Shown one piece after another: positions 14,605 to 16,011 of a stretch of DNA of 16,011 nucleotides (positions within the stretch are counted from its first letter, which is position 1; each line of letters opens with the position of its first letter). The notes under the pieces were generated by a model. That model was given only the letters and a program-made list of their open reading frames with translations, searched no databases and was not told the origin of the DNA. The stretch lies in contig CACXDE010000040.1 of NCBI GenBank assembly GCA_902766305.1, forward strand, positions 1 through 16,011, written 5' to 3'. The position numbers were made by a program, and so were the translations under genes. Origin of the DNA: an uncultured Ruminococcus sp. GTDB lineage: Bacteria; Bacillota; Clostridia; Oscillospirales; Acutalibacteraceae.

Positions 14605-15078
14605 TTATTCCTCCCCAAGTAATACCTTCATTTTATCTCTTGCACGTTTAAGTCTGACCTGAACATTCGATTCGCTGATATCAAGTATCATCGAAATTTC
14701 TTTAACGCTGTACTGTTCGTAGTAATACAGGTGAATTACTGTTCTGTAGTTCTGCGGAAGTTTTTCGAGCGCTTCCTTTAGTTCCTCATGCGTTTCATCT
14801 CTGTAGGACGGGTCTGTTTCCAGATCGTCAAACGAAACCTTGTTCCTGTTCCAGAATGATCTCCAGACGTTTTTGCATTCATTCAGTGCAACTCTTATGA
14901 GCCAACGTTTTATATGCGCGTCGTCCTTGAACTGATCTGCCTTTGAACTCAGCAGCTTCAGAAAAGCATTCTGTACTGCGTCTTCTGTTGTTTCTTTATT
15001 GTTGCAGCAGCAATAAACTGTGCGGTAAACGTCATCTAAGTAAGCTTCGGCGATTCGGTGATATTCATTTGGATCCAT
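14605..15078 (-). CDS. ECF-type sigma-70 family RNA polymerase sigma factor
   Basis: A 157-residue sigma factor with only the two core regions of the ECF class. Region 2 covers about 8-75, with YLDDVYRTVYCCCNNKETTEDAVQNAFLKLL and the WLIRVALNECKN segment. Region 4 covers about 100-155, with LPQNYRTVIHLYYYEQYSVKEISMILDISESNVQVRLKRARDKMK, including the helix-turn-helix that reads the -35 element. AAGGAGG at 15086-15092 lies 7 bases before the ATG. The downstream membrane gene is probably its anti-sigma factor. An ECF-like promoter at 15130-15160 suggests autoregulation. Its regulon cannot be derived from this window. Confidence 0.94.
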   Translation of the reverse strand: MDPNEYHRIAEAYLDDVYRTVYCCCNNKETTEDAVQNAFLKLLSSKADQFKDDAHIKRWLIRVALNECKNVWRSFWNRNKVSFDDLETDPSYRDETHEELKEALEKLPQNYRTVIHLYYYEQYSVKEISMILDISESNVQVRLKRARDKMKVLLGEE

Positions 15079-15129
15079 TTTTTTACCTCCTTGTCCGGGG
15101 CTTTGTCCGCCCTGAAAGACCTTTCACTT

Positions 15130-15160
15130 ATATAACGATTCAGCAGGCGGAAATATTACA
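15130..15160 (-). promoter_or_regulatory. Candidate ECF-type autoregulated promoter of the sigma operon
   Basis: On the - strand TGTAATATT (15152-15160) and CGTTATAT (15130-15137) are separated so that CGT lies 16 bases after TGTAATA, the layout of ECF promoters (TGAAAC-type -35, CGT-type -10). There is no good TTGACA/TATAAT pair at the same place. It lies about 50 bases before the sigma start. Confidence 0.45.
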
Positions 15161-15217
15161 CTTGAATTTAAAAATATTTTATTTTTTAGCCAAAAAATAA
15201 TAGAAATGCGAAAATCA

Positions 15218-15283
15218 AAAGTTTTTGGAAAGGGGTACGGGGGATAACCCTTTTTCAAAAGGGTTTCCCCCGGAGAATTTTCC
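15218..15283 (+). repeat. Dispersed palindromic element E2, copy C (no E1 partner)
   Basis: Full E2 sequence in the gap between the sigma promoter and the glyA end. It folds strongly: CGGGGGA (15238-15244) and AACCCTTTT (15246-15254) pair with AAAAGGGTTTCCCCCG (15257-15272) around a 2-base loop, with one bulged T. An outer GGAAA/TTTCC pairing closes the structure. No E1-like sequence is found next to it. The remaining ~300-base gap holds only this element, the ECF-like promoter and the glyA terminator. Confidence 0.88.
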
Positions 15284-15330
15284 ATTTTTATCTATTGTAA
15301 ATCAATAACAAAGATCATCAAAATAAAATA

Positions 15331-15356
15331 GTCTATCTGCCATTAGACAGATAGAC
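15331..15356 (-). terminator. Intrinsic terminator of glyA
   Basis: GTCTATCTG (15331-15339) and CAGATAGAC (15348-15356) form a perfect 9-bp stem with an 8-base loop. On the - strand it is 29 bases after the glyA stop and is followed by TATTTTATTTT. Confidence 0.85.
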
Positions 15357-15385
15357 CAAAGATATGATGTAAAAAAGTTTTAGTA

Positions 15386-16011
15386 TCAGTAGAGAGGGAA
15401 TCTCTTGCAGATATCATCTACACCGGCTAAAATTGCGTCCTTGTTGTTGTCAAAATCGTTGAGAGCAAGAGCAATGTATTCTGCGATCTTGTCCATTTCA
15501 GCTACACCCATACCTCTTGTGGTGACAGCTGCTGTGCCAAGACGTACACCGCTTGTGACGAAGGGGCTTCTCTTTTCGTTCGGAACAGTGTTCTTGTTAG
15601 CTGTTATGCGAACCTCGTCAAGACGATGCTCCAGCTCCTTGCCGGTAACTTCACTGTCGGTAAGGTCAAGCAGCATAACATGGTTGTCTGTGCCGCCGGA
15701 AACAAGCTTGCATCCTCTGCTTGTAAGACCGTCTGCCATAGCCTTTGCGTTCTTTACAATATTTTCGCCGTAGGTCTTGAACTCAGGCTTGAGGGCCTCA
15801 CCGAAGCATACAGCCTTTGCAGCGATAACGTGCATGAGCGGACCGCCCTGTGTGCCGGGGAATACAGCCTTGTTTATGCCCTTTGCTAGGTCTTCATCAT
15901 TTGTAAGGATAAGACCGCCTCTCGGTCCTCTGAGAGTCTTATGGGTTGTAGTGGTTGTGAAATGAGCATAGGGAACGGGATTGGGATGTACACCTGCTGC
16001 AACAAGTCCTG
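15386..16011 (-). CDS. glyA: Serine hydroxymethyltransferase, C-terminal part (5' end outside window)
   Basis: The PLP enzyme interconverts serine and glycine with transfer of a one-carbon unit to tetrahydrofolate, in the cytosol. The frame is open to the right edge; 207 residues are visible, about half of the usual ~415. The [15 protein letters not shown] block carries the PLP-binding lysine in THK, and further SHMT blocks are [55 protein letters not shown] and TTRGM. The internal ATG at 15835 is not the start, since the catalytic lysine lies upstream of it. It ends with its own terminator, so it is separate from the sigma operon. Confidence 0.97.
   Translation of the reverse strand, partial: GLVAAGVHPNPVPYAHFTTTTTHKTLRGPRGGLILTNDEDLAKGINKAVFPGTQGGPLMHVIAAKAVCFGEALKPEFKTYGENIVKNAKAMADGLTSRGCKLVSGGTDNHVMLLDLTDSEVTGKELEHRLDEVRITANKNTVPNEKRSPFVTSGVRLGTAAVTTRGMGVAEMDKIAEYIALALNDFDNNKDAILAGVDDICKRFPLY

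Noticed and set aside
15835..15837. Internal ATG at 15835 as the glyA start
   Set aside because: The same frame continues upstream with the PLP-lysine block [11 protein letters not shown], so the gene is simply cut by the window edge.

Overview
The window looks like a chromosomal segment of a low-to-mid GC Gram-positive anaerobe of the Ruminococcus/Oscillospiraceae type. This assignment is an inference from several signs: strong AGGAGG ribosome binding sites, T-box control of pheST, an IreB homologue, a split biotin-dependent carboxylase set, and GC-rich palindromes scattered in AT-rich gaps. All coding sequences look intact except the two cut by the window edges.

Layout. Positions 2-4075 (+) hold the 3' part of a repeat-rich acidic/lysine-rich protein, then pyrC, pyrF and a DegV-family lipid-binding protein, closely spaced and probably one transcript. 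Positions 4277-7501 (+) hold three genes that together form a split biotin-dependent carboxyltransferase: a divergent 12S-like carboxyltransferase, a free biotin carrier protein and a 5S/OadA-like subunit without its own biotin domain. Positions 7727-12297 (-) hold, in transcription order, a T-box leader, pheS, pheT, ireB and a small unknown gene. The T-box specifier reads UUC (Phe). Positions 12373-13572 (+) start from a divergent promoter and encode a two-helix membrane protein followed by a Nudix hydrolase. Positions 13847-15160 (-) hold an ECF-type sigma factor and a single-pass membrane protein that is probably its anti-sigma factor. Positions 15386-16011 (-) hold the 3' part of glyA.

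How the genes work together. pyrC and pyrF supply UMP synthesis steps. The biotin trio moves a carboxyl group between a keto acid and probably an acyl-CoA, or decarboxylates oxaloacetate; no membrane sodium-pump subunit is present in the window. pheST is switched on when tRNA-Phe is uncharged. IreB belongs to the Ser/Thr kinase cell-wall stress pathway, and the sigma/anti-sigma pair is an envelope-signal switch.

The most unusual structure is not coding. Two GC-rich palindromic sequences, here called E1 and E2, occur side by side in the same relative order at 7533-7662 and, inverted, at 13591-13766. Both copies sit in gaps between convergent genes. A third E2 stands alone at 15218-15283. They may be a small non-autonomous mobile or terminator-like element family. 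A separate AT-rich imperfect palindrome lies at 4093-4164. No CRISPR array, insertion sequence, prophage, rRNA or tRNA was seen.
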